64,000 nt of DNA, from contig JAFDXG010000146.1 of NCBI GenBank assembly GCA_018268105.1, forward strand, positions 1 through 64,000, read 5' to 3'. The notes beneath the pieces were generated by a model. That model saw only the letters and a list, made by a program, of their open reading frames with translations, was not told where the DNA came from and made no database searches. Of the stretch, positions 8,846-17,282 are shown piece after piece. The first letter of the stretch is position 1, and each line of letters begins with the position of its first letter. Made by a program: the position numbers and the translations under genes. The DNA comes from Bacteroidota bacterium (GTDB lineage Bacteria > Bacteroidota > Bacteroidia > Chitinophagales > Chitinophagaceae).

Positions 8846-9188
8846 TGCAATAGACGCAGTGTCCTATTCTTTATTAAAGAAACATTTCAATTTAATATAA
8901 AAGAGTTAGAAATTGAATTAACTTCTCAGGACAGGTATTCTTTTGAGTACGCAGGAAACAATAACCGAATGTTGTTTGCCAATATCAATAACATTAAATG
9001 CGATTTTGTGCATGAACCTTCTAATTTATTAGATCCATTCATGATTGAAGACAAAATAAGCTTTTTCAGTGTAAAAGATATAACTGTCATGAAACTACAT
9101 ACTATTTGCGGAAGGGCAGGAAGAAAAATATATTTCACGTTAAAACTTTAGAATAGTTTTCCATTGTTGAAATATTTTTCGCACCTCA
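8846..9188 (+). pseudogene. Truncated AbiEii-type nucleotidyltransferase toxin fragment
   Basis: The in-frame continuation of the antitoxin C-terminus encodes about 100 residues of the middle of an AbiEii/AbiGii-type toxin. It includes NRRSVLFF, DRYSFEYAGNNNRMLFANI, CDFVHEPSNL and the family-typical KDITVMKLHTICGRAG. The N-terminal nucleotidyltransferase core (the G-S-x-D region and metal-binding acids) is absent. The frame stops at 9151, but a shifted frame continues with family-like KNIFHVKTLE, a stop, then FSIVEIFF up to about 9188, showing a frameshift plus nonsense decay. The remnant abuts the 3' end of the convergent kinase gene at 9192. A toxic activity is very unlikely. Confidence 0.65.
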
Positions 9189-9191
9189 CAT

Positions 9192-11075
9192 TCATACAGC
9201 CTTTAATATTTTTAAGTCAAAAAAAGTATGTGTTCCGTTTTTTACTTCTTCCCGCATTTTGCCGCCGAGTTGCGTAGTCAGCAACGAGATTAACTGCGTA
9301 CCAAATCCCCCGCCTTGTATCACACTGGATTTGCCCACGCCATTATCGGAGACTTCAAGTTGTAAAACGCCCTGAGTTGTTTTTTCTAATTTGATAATTA
9401 CGTTGCCTTCCCGCCCGTTGGGAAACGCATATTTTATTGCGTTGGTCAGCAGTTCATTTACAATCAGACCCAGCGGCACAGCCGTATCAATATCCACTTC
9501 CAACTTGTTCATCGCCAGTTGAATGCTTATCCTTTTTGCAACACCAAATGAATCCAGCACACTTTCGCTCAGGCTCAAAAAATAATCTTTCATTTCAATC
9601 ACCCCGGGGTTTTTCCCATGATATAATTTTTGATGCACAATACTTATGGAATGAACGCGTCTCTGGCCTTCAAGTATAGCTTCTTTGGTATTAGGGTCAT
9701 CAATTTGAGCCGACTGTAAAGCAAGCAGGCTACTTACTACTTCGAGATTGTTTTTTACTCGGTGATGAATTTCTTTCAGTAACAATTCGTTTTCTGCATT
9801 TTTAGCTGCCAGCAGGCGACTTCTTTTCAACCGTATTCGATAGCTGATTATTCCCAGAATGATAAATCCTGTCATCAATATTACCAACCCAACCCACAAC
9901 CATTGTACTTTTTGCTGGTCTAAAATTTCTTTTTGTTGAGATACTATCGTTGCTTCTTTCTTTTTAGTTTCATATTGTGCAAGCATTTCAGACATAGCTT
10001 CATTACTTCTGACAGAAGAGATACTATCCCGCATCAATAGAGCTTTCTGGTGATATGCGAGCGCCAATTTATAATCTCCCAGGTGTTCATAAATAGAGCT
10101 AATATGCAGATAGTTTTCTGTAAGATTGGAAATATCATTTTCATTTTCCTGCATACTGATGGTTTCCAACTGGTATTGGAGCGCCTCCTGGTAATGTCCC
10201 TTCAGAAGGGTTGCTTCACCCAGATTGGCGATAGTGGTGGCAATTACATTGGGATAGTGTACCCTTCTTGCTATACTTAGGGCAGTTTGGTAGTCACTTA
10301 TTGCTTCAGAAAACTGACCCAATTGTTTTAGGGCATTGCCATGATTATTAATAAATTCTGTAAGTGATATTTCATCAAAATGCTGTTTGCGGGCCAGTTG
10401 TAAAGCCCGGTTATAATACTCGTAAGCATCTAAGTATTTTCCGGCAGCAATTTTTACATCACCTTTTGCTGAGAGAGCGTATGCCATTTCATCATTCCAA
10501 TGATAGGCTTCACAAATCTCACTTGCCTTTTGTGCATATATCCAGGCTTCGGTTATCCTTCCGGGAAATAATAGATCTCCGGAGATGTGTTTATAAGCCT
10601 CTGCCACACCTCTCATATCACCTAAGGCCTCCATTAAACCTGATGCTTTTAAATCCACATCAAGTGCTTTATCCATCTCACCTTTCTTTTTATAGATACT
10701 CCCCATTTTAAGAAAAGTAGTAGCCTGGCCCCTTTTATTGTTAATAGAGGTATAACCTGCCATTGCCTTACCAATAATAACAGTGGCAGAATCTAAATAA
10801 AGAAGATTGAAGTAAATTTCGCCAGTCATTTCATAAAATTGGGATAGCCTGTATTTGTCCCCTGTTTTATCTGCTATTGCTGCACCCTGCTTTGCATATA
10901 TAAGTGCCTTTTCCATATTTGACCGCAAAGCCATATCCGCCAGTTGTTTCAGTAATGCGAGCTGTTGGGTATCCACTTTTGATATAGCGAGTTTTTTTTC
11001 GAGGCTGTCAAAAGCATTTGGTTGACTATATACCTGTTGCACTAAAAGAGAAAATATCAAATAAATGATCTTCAT
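9192..11075 (-). CDS. TPR-containing sensor histidine kinase (HisKA_2 type)
   Basis: About 627 residues from the ATG at 11075, chosen because it gives a signal peptide (MKIIYLIFSLLVQQVYS); an in-frame ATG lies at 11114, only 7 bases after the upstream gene's stop. Residues about 30-370 are tetratricopeptide-like helical repeats (for example YLDAYEYYNRALQLARK and HYQEALQYQLETISMQ) outside the inner membrane, followed by a coiled coil, one membrane helix (about 392-411), and a HisKA_2 domain with His437 in EIHHRVKNNLEVVSSLLALQ. The HATPase domain has NELLTNAIKYAF and VSDNGVGK. It is cotranscribed with a LytTR response regulator, its likely partner. Ligand unknown; TPR sensors of this class often sense through protein contacts. 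Confidence 0.9.
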   Translation of the reverse strand: MKIIYLIFSLLVQQVYSQPNAFDSLEKKLAISKVDTQQLALLKQLADMALRSNMEKALIYAKQGAAIADKTGDKYRLSQFYEMTGEIYFNLLYLDSATVIIGKAMAGYTSINNKRGQATTFLKMGSIYKKKGEMDKALDVDLKASGLMEALGDMRGVAEAYKHISGDLLFPGRITEAWIYAQKASEICEAYHWNDEMAYALSAKGDVKIAAGKYLDAYEYYNRALQLARKQHFDEISLTEFINNHGNALKQLGQFSEAISDYQTALSIARRVHYPNVIATTIANLGEATLLKGHYQEALQYQLETISMQENENDISNLTENYLHISSIYEHLGDYKLALAYHQKALLMRDSISSVRSNEAMSEMLAQYETKKKEATIVSQQKEILDQQKVQWLWVGLVILMTGFIILGIISYRIRLKRSRLLAAKNAENELLLKEIHHRVKNNLEVVSSLLALQSAQIDDPNTKEAILEGQRRVHSISIVHQKLYHGKNPGVIEMKDYFLSLSESVLDSFGVAKRISIQLAMNKLEVDIDTAVPLGLIVNELLTNAIKYAFPNGREGNVIIKLEKTTQGVLQLEVSDNGVGKSSVIQGGGFGTQLISLLTTQLGGKMREEVKNGTHTFFDLKILKAV

Positions 11076-11120
11076 GCATCCTTGTTGTAGTGTACAGATG
11101 GCTGTTTTATCCATACTTTA

Positions 11121-11867
11121 TTAAAATGTCTGGATCCTGTGGAGTAAATTTTCTTTTAACCCGGCACTCACCGGGATGGTTACCCTTCCAATTGCGACAT
11201 AGCTTTCTGCCACCACTTCAATCTGGGTTAGATTGATGATATAGGAACGATGGATCCTTACAAACAGGTTCCGGGGAAGTTTTTCTTCAATAGTTTTGAG
11301 CGTTGCAGATAAAATATACTCTTTATCCTTAGTAAAAATGCGGCTATAATTTCGTTCGGCTTCTATATACAATATATCCGAAAGGATAATTTTTGTCATC
11401 TTTTCCCTACTGCGTACAAAGATGCGGTCATTAATAATGAGGGGACTATCCTGAGATAAATTGTTTTCATGGGGGTGTTCTATATAACTGTCAGGCATCC
11501 GGCAAATAGCCAGTTCTATTGCCCTTTGTAAATCTATTTGTTTAAATGGTTTTGAAATGAATGCTACCGGTTTGGTAGTTTTGGCGCGGTTGAAAGTAGC
11601 TTCATCAGAGTTGGCGGTAAGATAAATGATCGGGGTGCCGGATAGTGCTTGTATTTGTTTTGCTGTTTCGATACCATCTATTTTTCCTTTTAATCGGATA
11701 TCGAGCAATATAAAATCAGTCTTGTTTTCCTTTACATGCCTGATGGCTTCCTCACCTCGTGATAAAATACCCGTTACTTCATAACCAAGGTTGGTTAATT
11801 GCATAGAAATCTTCGCTCCGATGATCATCTCATCCTCTACAATTAAAATTTTAATTGAGGGTGACAC
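11121..11867 (-). CDS. LytTR-family response regulator
   Basis: A 248-residue regulator. The receiver domain (1-120) has E11/D12, phospho-acceptor D56 in LLDIRLKGKIDG, T in IYLTAN and K in FISKPFK. A linker follows and then a LytTR DNA-binding domain (about 140-245), with IFVRSREKMTKI, LYIEAERNYSRIF and the typical VRIHRSYIINL. It is followed 7-46 bp later, on the same strand, by the TPR/HisKA_2 kinase, the usual operon order for this pair. Kinases with HisKA_2 domains commonly use such regulators in Bacteroidota. The binding sites are not apparent in the window. The 187 bp upstream gap holds its promoter but no clear motif. Confidence 0.92.
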   Translation of the reverse strand: MSPSIKILIVEDEMIIGAKISMQLTNLGYEVTGILSRGEEAIRHVKENKTDFILLDIRLKGKIDGIETAKQIQALSGTPIIYLTANSDEATFNRAKTTKPVAFISKPFKQIDLQRAIELAICRMPDSYIEHPHENNLSQDSPLIINDRIFVRSREKMTKIILSDILYIEAERNYSRIFTKDKEYILSATLKTIEEKLPRNLFVRIHRSYIINLTQIEVVAESYVAIGRVTIPVSAGLKENLLHRIQTF

Positions 11868-12054
11868 TGCAATATAGTTTGAGAGATTGGGATTTAACTC
11901 TACTAAATATAATGAAATTTTAATTTATAAGTTGTGGTGAGTATATTGAGGGTATTTCAAAATGTCAAAGCCGGGTAGTGCAACCTGTCTGAAAAGTCAT
12001 CTTTGGCAAGACTCATAAGATTTCAAATCCTCTATTCATTTGAATGAGTCAGCC

Positions 12055-13752
12055 TCAAAATTCAAATTCCCTTTTCCCGATATTCCACCTGATCCCTGCG
12101 GAAAAAAAGAATTCACTCACTTTGGGTTGCCCCTTAACGGTATACCCCCGGTTGGTGATATTAGCATCTATATAAAAATTCTGCAACAACTCAAACGAAG
12201 CGGAAAATGAAGTAAGCATACATTTGGCCGGAATGCCCGTGCCAATAAAAAATCCATAATCCCTCGGGCGGCTTTCATAGCTTCTGAAAACGTCTCCTCC
12301 CATATTTACACCGGCTGAATCCAACCCTTTTTTATAATACATTAGTTTGCCTGAAAAATATAACCGGGGTACTGGCTGGTATTTCAACAGTAATATATAT
12401 TCACCAAAATTAGCCCCCAGCGGATGAGCCAATTCCTTATTGTAATGTACAAATGCCGTACTGCTGTCATTATGGGTGTACATATATGGACGTACAAGGT
12501 TGATCTCGCCCTGCACATCAAAATTTTTCACCCCAAGTGCGTCAATATATTTTGCTCCAAGCTGAAGTGCCTGCTTATTGAGCCAGCTTCCCCTGCCGTA
12601 GTGCATAATATCGCTAAAGACAAATTCGCCAATAGCAAGCTGGCTATATAATTGCAGTTGGTGAAAAAGATTTGATTTCAGGTCTATGCCTATGGTGGCT
12701 TTTGATTGACCGCTGCCTAATTGCATTTCGATAGAGCGATAAAAAATTATTGGATTAAAATAACTCAGTTCAATGCCATTTCTTCCGTTATATAAAACAT
12801 TTTCATACACACCCACATTCAGCCATTTGGCTACCTGCACACTCAAATGATGCAACGCCATATAGTTTTTGTAGCGGATGGTATCCCTGTTTGGGATAGG
12901 ATTGAATGGGGCGATAAGCTCTGCTATGACAGTTTTATAGCTAAACTTCCGCAACTGCACATCCATTTGAAGATACAGAAAATTGTTGCTGAAATCACTT
13001 AATAATAAACTGCGGTATCCATTTCCGATAAAAAGTTTATCGTATCCAAAACGGAAATTGAAATATTTTGATGCGGCAAAATCTATTCCGCCCCTTGCGT
13101 CAAAATAGTCGTAACCATCAGTTTTGAAATTTTTATAGTATCCGGCGTTTGGTACCCCCCGGTGAGTATTCACGTATTGCTGTACAAATAGCGGATCACG
13201 CTCCTGGTTTTCCGTTATATATGTATAAAAACCCAGCTTACGCCCGATGTTTCCTCTTAATGAAAACCCTCTTGTATTTACAAACAAAGGGGCATCCACT
13301 TTTGATGAGTTGCCTACCTGCAGGTTGAGTACAGGATCTATAATTAAAGTGAAATCTTTGGCATAAGTCTCATACAGGTGTGCAGGTGTTTTGAAGAAAG
13401 TATTCCAGATGGGTTTACGAATGCGGAAAGAATCGCCAAAAGATTTTGTCCAATCTGCATTATTCATCAGCACACTCTTTATATTATAGCGATCCACATC
13501 CGATAACTGATCAGAGAGTACACCGGCTCTGTCAAGCGAATCAATATATTCCACTCTTTCGGTATATAATTTTCTGTTGTATGGTTTAATGGTGGAAAAT
13601 GAGAGAACTGAATCGTTCTGCAGTTTGATATCGAGCCTGTCGAGTAGCTGATATTGTTTGTTACCTAAACTAATACGGTCTGACTGGCTGAATACTGAAA
13701 AAATTGAGCTTAAACATATAACTAATAACAGCCAGTCCTTTTTTATGTACAT
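12055..13752 (-). CDS. Outer-membrane beta-barrel, Wzi/RemB-like
   Basis: A 565-residue exported protein with signal peptide MYIKKDWLLLVICLSSIFSVFS. An N-terminal region of about 120 residues (including a helical RVEYIDSLDRAGVLSDQ) is followed by repeated amphipathic strands rich in Tyr, Phe, Asn and Gly. Landmarks include GNIGRKLGFYTYITENQERDP, FRFGYDKLFIGNGYRSLLLSDFSNNFLYL, and a terminal strand ending IGKREFEF. This pattern, with a long aromatic barrel and an FGYDK..IGNGYRS stretch, resembles capsule-assembly Wzi and gliding-associated RemB proteins of Bacteroidota. I infer surface polysaccharide or motility association, but no neighbour supports either. Single-gene unit on the minus strand. 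Confidence 0.65.
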   Translation of the reverse strand: MYIKKDWLLLVICLSSIFSVFSQSDRISLGNKQYQLLDRLDIKLQNDSVLSFSTIKPYNRKLYTERVEYIDSLDRAGVLSDQLSDVDRYNIKSVLMNNADWTKSFGDSFRIRKPIWNTFFKTPAHLYETYAKDFTLIIDPVLNLQVGNSSKVDAPLFVNTRGFSLRGNIGRKLGFYTYITENQERDPLFVQQYVNTHRGVPNAGYYKNFKTDGYDYFDARGGIDFAASKYFNFRFGYDKLFIGNGYRSLLLSDFSNNFLYLQMDVQLRKFSYKTVIAELIAPFNPIPNRDTIRYKNYMALHHLSVQVAKWLNVGVYENVLYNGRNGIELSYFNPIIFYRSIEMQLGSGQSKATIGIDLKSNLFHQLQLYSQLAIGEFVFSDIMHYGRGSWLNKQALQLGAKYIDALGVKNFDVQGEINLVRPYMYTHNDSSTAFVHYNKELAHPLGANFGEYILLLKYQPVPRLYFSGKLMYYKKGLDSAGVNMGGDVFRSYESRPRDYGFFIGTGIPAKCMLTSFSASFELLQNFYIDANITNRGYTVKGQPKVSEFFFSAGIRWNIGKREFEF

Positions 13753-13772
13753 AGATTATTCTCTTTTGGCAA

Positions 13773-13780
13773 CAAATATA
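13773..13780 (-). promoter_or_regulatory. Candidate -7 element for the Wzi/RemB-like gene
   Basis: Minus strand reads TATATTTG, matching the Bacteroidota -7 consensus TAnnTTTG. It ends 20 bases before the ATG at 13752. No convincing -33 TTTG was found at the usual distance. Confidence 0.35.
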
Positions 13781-13902
13781 GAGGTTTGAAAAAGAGTAGC
13801 GTAAAATGGGTTTAGGAAATACTCCTTTTGCTGAAACGGTTAACAGGTGAAAAAACACAGTATGAAGGAATTTTTGTTATCCTTTTTTTTGTAATAAGAC
13901 TA

Positions 13903-14811
13903 TTAAGATACCAAAGCTCCATGTATCGTTCTGTGTTTCTGCAAATAATATTTGACTTTTTGATGTAGTGCTTCGCTTACGGGAGTTACCGGCAGGCGGA
14001 GCACATTTTCAATTAATCCCAGGTGGGTAAGAAAAGATTTTACACCCGCCGGATTGTTTTCAACAAAGAGCAACTGGTATGCTTCCAGCAGGGTGTCGTT
14101 TATAGCTTTAGCATCCTGCAACCGGCCTTCCAAAGCATTACGTACCATACCCGAAAATTCATGAGGCATGCAATTGGCAATTACACTGATCACGCCATCC
14201 ATACCACATGCAATCTGAGGAAATCCCAGAGCATCGTCGCCGCTGGATACCAGAAAATCATCCGGTCGGTATTTTAGTATTTGCATACATTGAGCCATGT
14301 CTCCGCCCGCTTCTTTGATGCCGGCAATATTGGGTAATTCCGCCAGTTGCAGAATTGTTGCTGATTCAAGATTTCTGCCGGTACGTCCGGGTACATTATA
14401 CAAAATAACCGGTTGAGGCGCAGCTTCTGCAATGGCTTTATAATGAAGAAACAGGCCTTCCTGCGAAGGTTTGCTGTAATAAGGGGTTACGCTAAGGATT
14501 GCAATGGCGTCTTTGAGTGGAAGTTGTTTAAGATCTGTAATAACTTCCTGGGTATTATTTCCACCCACACCTACTACTACCGGTACCCTGCCGTTTACTT
14601 TTTCGTAAGTGAAGTTGATTATATGGGTTTTTTCTTCTTTGTTAATGGTAGGAGACTCACCGGTAGTGCCTAATGATACAATATATTCCACTCCATTTTC
14701 AATATTGAAATCAATCAGTTTTTCAAGTGCCTGGTAATCAATACTAAAATCTTTTTTAAAAGGAGTGACGATGGCAACTCCGGTTCCCCTAAGTTTTGTT
14801 CTAAGTGACAT
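13903..14811 (-). CDS. dapA: 4-hydroxy-tetrahydrodipicolinate synthase
   Basis: Cytoplasmic lysine/diaminopimelate pathway enzyme condensing pyruvate with aspartate semialdehyde. At 302 residues it is of normal length. Family motifs are clear: GTGVAIVTPF at the N-terminus, GTTGESPT (pyruvate-binding Thr pair, about 49-50), Tyr138 in VILYNVPGRTG, and the Schiff-base Lys166 in IAGIKEAGGD. The N-terminal MSLRTKLRGTG form is common in Bacteroidota. It is transcribed alone; accA lies 117 bp upstream on the same strand. A TAnnTTTG box sits only 5 bases before the ATG, which would make the transcript leaderless. Confidence 0.96.
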   Translation of the reverse strand: MSLRTKLRGTGVAIVTPFKKDFSIDYQALEKLIDFNIENGVEYIVSLGTTGESPTINKEEKTHIINFTYEKVNGRVPVVVGVGGNNTQEVITDLKQLPLKDAIAILSVTPYYSKPSQEGLFLHYKAIAEAAPQPVILYNVPGRTGRNLESATILQLAELPNIAGIKEAGGDMAQCMQILKYRPDDFLVSSGDDALGFPQIACGMDGVISVIANCMPHEFSGMVRNALEGRLQDAKAINDTLLEAYQLLFVENNPAGVKSFLTHLGLIENVLRLPVTPVSEALHQKVKYYLQKHRTIHGALVS

Positions 14812-14815
14812 ATTG

Positions 14816-14823
14816 CAAAGTTA
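14816..14823 (-). promoter_or_regulatory. Candidate -7 element of dapA, nearly touching the start codon
   Basis: Minus strand reads TAACTTTG followed by CAAT and the dapA ATG. A transcript starting the usual 4-7 bases after this box would begin at or next to the start codon. Confidence 0.4.
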
Positions 14824-14928
14824 TTACTGAGAATTTGATTCAGTAGCGATGATGAAAAATAAAAATAAATTTTGAGTAAATTTTCTTAAAGACCTGTGAA
14901 TGAACCAGACCCGAAGGATATTAAACAA

Positions 14929-15909
14929 TTACTTTTCTATCTCTTCCCAAAATCCCATTCTGCTATATTTTTCTATTCGTTGTTTTATTCTTTCGTCGGC
15001 AGGAATTTTTTTAAGTTCTTCCAGCAATTTAAGTAAAGTCTGTTTCAGTGTCTCCGCTGCTTCTTCATAATTCCAGTGTGCTCCGCCATAAGGCTCAGCA
15101 ACTATTTCATCCACCAGCCCAAAACTTTTCATATCAGGTGGTGTTAGTTTTAGTTGTTCTGCAGCTACTTCTTTCTTTTCCCAGCTTCGCCACAGGATAC
15201 TGCTGCAGTTTTCGGGAGAAATAACTGTGTACCAGGTATTTTGCAGCATCAATACCCTGTCGCCCACACCTATACCCAGTGCACCACCACTGGCACCTTC
15301 ACCTATAATCACGCAGATTACAGGTACTTTCAGCCTCATCATTTCGTAAATATTTCGGGCAATAGCTTCACCCTGACCACGCATTTCTGCCTCTGCACCA
15401 GGAAAGGCCCCGGGAGTATCTATAAATGTAATAACCGGTTTATTAAATTTTTCAGCCAGTTTCATCAATCTAAGTGCTTTCCGATAGCCTTCAGGATTTG
15501 CCATACCAAAATTGCGTAACTGTCGCATTTTGGTATTGATCCCTTTTTGATGGCCAACCAGCATCACTGTCTGACCGTCAATCTGTGCAAAACCACCTAC
15601 AATTGCCTTATCGTCTTTGACATTTCTGTCTCCAAAAAACTCAATATAATTGTTGCACATTCGCTTAATATAGGCATTGGTGTAGGGTCTGTCAGGATGC
15701 CGGCTCAATTGTACCCGCTGCCAGGGAGTCAGGTTATTGGTTATCTCTTTTCTTTTTTCTATAAGTGATATTTCCAACTGGTTTATGGCATCGGTATAAT
15801 CTACTTTTTGATTTTTTTCTGCCATCTCCCTTAGTTGCGAAAGCTGATCATAAACTTCTTTTATCGGTTTCTCAAAATCCAGAAATTGTCGTTGTTTGAA
15901 TTGAGGCAT
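14929..15909 (-). CDS. accA: Acetyl-CoA carboxylase carboxyltransferase subunit alpha
   Basis: A 326-residue alpha subunit of the carboxyltransferase that makes malonyl-CoA for fatty-acid synthesis in the cytoplasm; it works with AccD, which is not in the window. Recognised by the N-terminal [15 protein letters not shown], the [14 protein letters not shown] segment, and the crotonase-fold core [28 protein letters not shown] and [19 protein letters not shown], ending in the helical tail. Length and motifs are those of the complete family. Start at 15909 ([13 protein letters not shown]) fits homologues; a TAnnTTTG box lies 21 bases upstream. It is followed by dapA on the same strand. Confidence 0.97.
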   Translation of the reverse strand: MPQFKQRQFLDFEKPIKEVYDQLSQLREMAEKNQKVDYTDAINQLEISLIEKRKEITNNLTPWQRVQLSRHPDRPYTNAYIKRMCNNYIEFFGDRNVKDDKAIVGGFAQIDGQTVMLVGHQKGINTKMRQLRNFGMANPEGYRKALRLMKLAEKFNKPVITFIDTPGAFPGAEAEMRGQGEAIARNIYEMMRLKVPVICVIIGEGASGGALGIGVGDRVLMLQNTWYTVISPENCSSILWRSWEKKEVAAEQLKLTPPDMKSFGLVDEIVAEPYGGAHWNYEEAAETLKQTLLKLLEELKKIPADERIKQRIEKYSRMGFWEEIEK

Positions 15910-15929
15910 ATATTGGCTTTAGGAGTGGT

Positions 15930-15937
15930 CAAAATTA
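15930..15937 (-). promoter_or_regulatory. Candidate -7 element of accA
   Basis: Minus strand reads TAATTTTG (consensus TAnnTTTG), 20 bases before the accA ATG. No clear -33 partner. Confidence 0.35.
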
Positions 15938-16019
15938 GTATTTAATTGACAGATTGTATCTGGCTGTGAAAGTATCAATTTTTACCAACTTATTATAGAT
16001 GCATCCAAAAAGGGGAATA

Positions 16020-17189
16020 TCAGAAAAGAATTAATCCGTTTTGAGCATGAATTTCCAGGGATTTTTCGTGAGCATGTTCTACTCTTCCAATTATCCTTGC
16101 TTCTACACCAAATTGGCTGGCAATGCTGATAATATCTTCCGCTGTTTTTTCACTGGTATAAATTTCCATTCTGCAGCCCATATTGAAAACCTGGTACATT
16201 TCCCGGGCATCTGCCTGGCTGGCATCCTGAATAATATCGAAAATAACAGGGGGGGTAAACAGGTTGTCTTTGATTACTTTTACATTTTCAGGTATATATT
16301 TCAGGCATTTGGTTTGCCCGCCACCACTGCAATGGATCAGTCCGTGAATATCCTCAAAATGATGCTCAAGCATTGTTTTTAACACCGGTGCAAATGTTCT
16401 GGTGGGAGATAGCAATAGTTTTCCAACAGAGATATAATTGCCTTCAGTCTTTACGGTATCTGTCATTCTGTATTTACCTATATATACTACGTCATGGTTA
16501 AGCGATGGCTCAAATGTTTCAGGAAAGTTTTCTGCATAATATTTATTTAATACATCGTGGCGGGCGCTCGTAAGCCCATTGCTGCCCAGCCCGCTGTTAT
16601 ATTCATTTTCATAAGAGCATGTACCAAAGCCGGCAAGTCCTACAATTACATCTCCGGCTTTTATTTTTTCATTAGTAATGATTTTTTCTTTTGGCCAGCG
16701 GGCAGTCATGGTTCCATTTACGGCAATGGTTCTTACTACATCACCTACATCGGCTGTTTCGCCACCGAGGTATTGTATATTTACACCGAAAGCCCTTAGA
16801 GTATCAAATAATTCCTGCGACCCATTGATTACCTGCTCCAGTACTTCACCGGGAATGCGTTTTTTATTGCGATCAATAGTGGAGTTAAATACCAGTCCGT
16901 CATATACCCCAACGCAAAGCAGGTCATCGAGGTTCATCACGATGGCATCCTGTGCTATACCTTTCCAAACAGAAATGTCCCCGGTTTCTTTCCAGTACAG
17001 GTAAGCCAATATACTTTTAGTGCCAGCGCCATCGGCATGCATGATATTCACATAGTTATTGTCGCCACCCAAAAAATCAGGGTACATTTTGCAAAATGCT
17101 TTAGCATATAATCCTGCATCCAGCTTTTTGATCGCATTATGTACATCTTCTTTTTGTGCAGATACCCCTCTTTCGTTATACAAACTCAT
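16020..17189 (-). CDS. purM: Phosphoribosylformylglycinamidine cyclo-ligase (AIR synthetase)
   Basis: Purine biosynthesis enzyme closing the imidazole ring of FGAM with ATP to give AIR. The 389-residue protein starts MSLYNERGVSAQKEDVHNAIK, the usual form in Bacteroidota, which is longer than the E. coli protein. Family features: HADGAGTKSILAYLYW (substrate/metal loop), MNLDDLLCVGV (catalytic domain acid pair), GGETADVGDVVRTIAVNGT, and the C-terminal HCSGGGQTKCLKYI with glycine-rich phosphate loop. It ends GRVEHAHEKSLEIHAQNGLILF. It is divergent from ribF with only 93 bp between the starts, so the two probably share a control region; each side has a TAnnTTTG box. Confidence 0.94.
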   Translation of the reverse strand: MSLYNERGVSAQKEDVHNAIKKLDAGLYAKAFCKMYPDFLGGDNNYVNIMHADGAGTKSILAYLYWKETGDISVWKGIAQDAIVMNLDDLLCVGVYDGLVFNSTIDRNKKRIPGEVLEQVINGSQELFDTLRAFGVNIQYLGGETADVGDVVRTIAVNGTMTARWPKEKIITNEKIKAGDVIVGLAGFGTCSYENEYNSGLGSNGLTSARHDVLNKYYAENFPETFEPSLNHDVVYIGKYRMTDTVKTEGNYISVGKLLLSPTRTFAPVLKTMLEHHFEDIHGLIHCSGGGQTKCLKYIPENVKVIKDNLFTPPVIFDIIQDASQADAREMYQVFNMGCRMEIYTSEKTAEDIISIASQFGVEARIIGRVEHAHEKSLEIHAQNGLILF

Positions 17190-17209
17190 GATATATTTTT
17201 AAGCCGCTG

Positions 17210-17217
17210 CAAAAGTA
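17210..17217 (-). promoter_or_regulatory. Candidate -7 element of purM
   Basis: Minus strand reads TACTTTTG, 20 bases before the purM ATG at 17189. It lies 30 bp from the opposite-facing ribF box. Confidence 0.4.
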
Positions 17218-17247
17218 ATTATTCGCGGTACAAATATCAATTTACAT

Positions 17248-17255
17248 TAGCTTTG
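17248..17255 (+). promoter_or_regulatory. Candidate -7 element of ribF
   Basis: TAGCTTTG matches TAnnTTTG. Transcription from it would begin near 17260, 20-odd bases before the TTG at 17283 and well after the upstream ATG at 17139, so it supports the TTG start for ribF. The -33 region is weak. Confidence 0.45.
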
Positions 17256-17282
17256 CAAATTCTTATTAAAGAATCGCCATTT

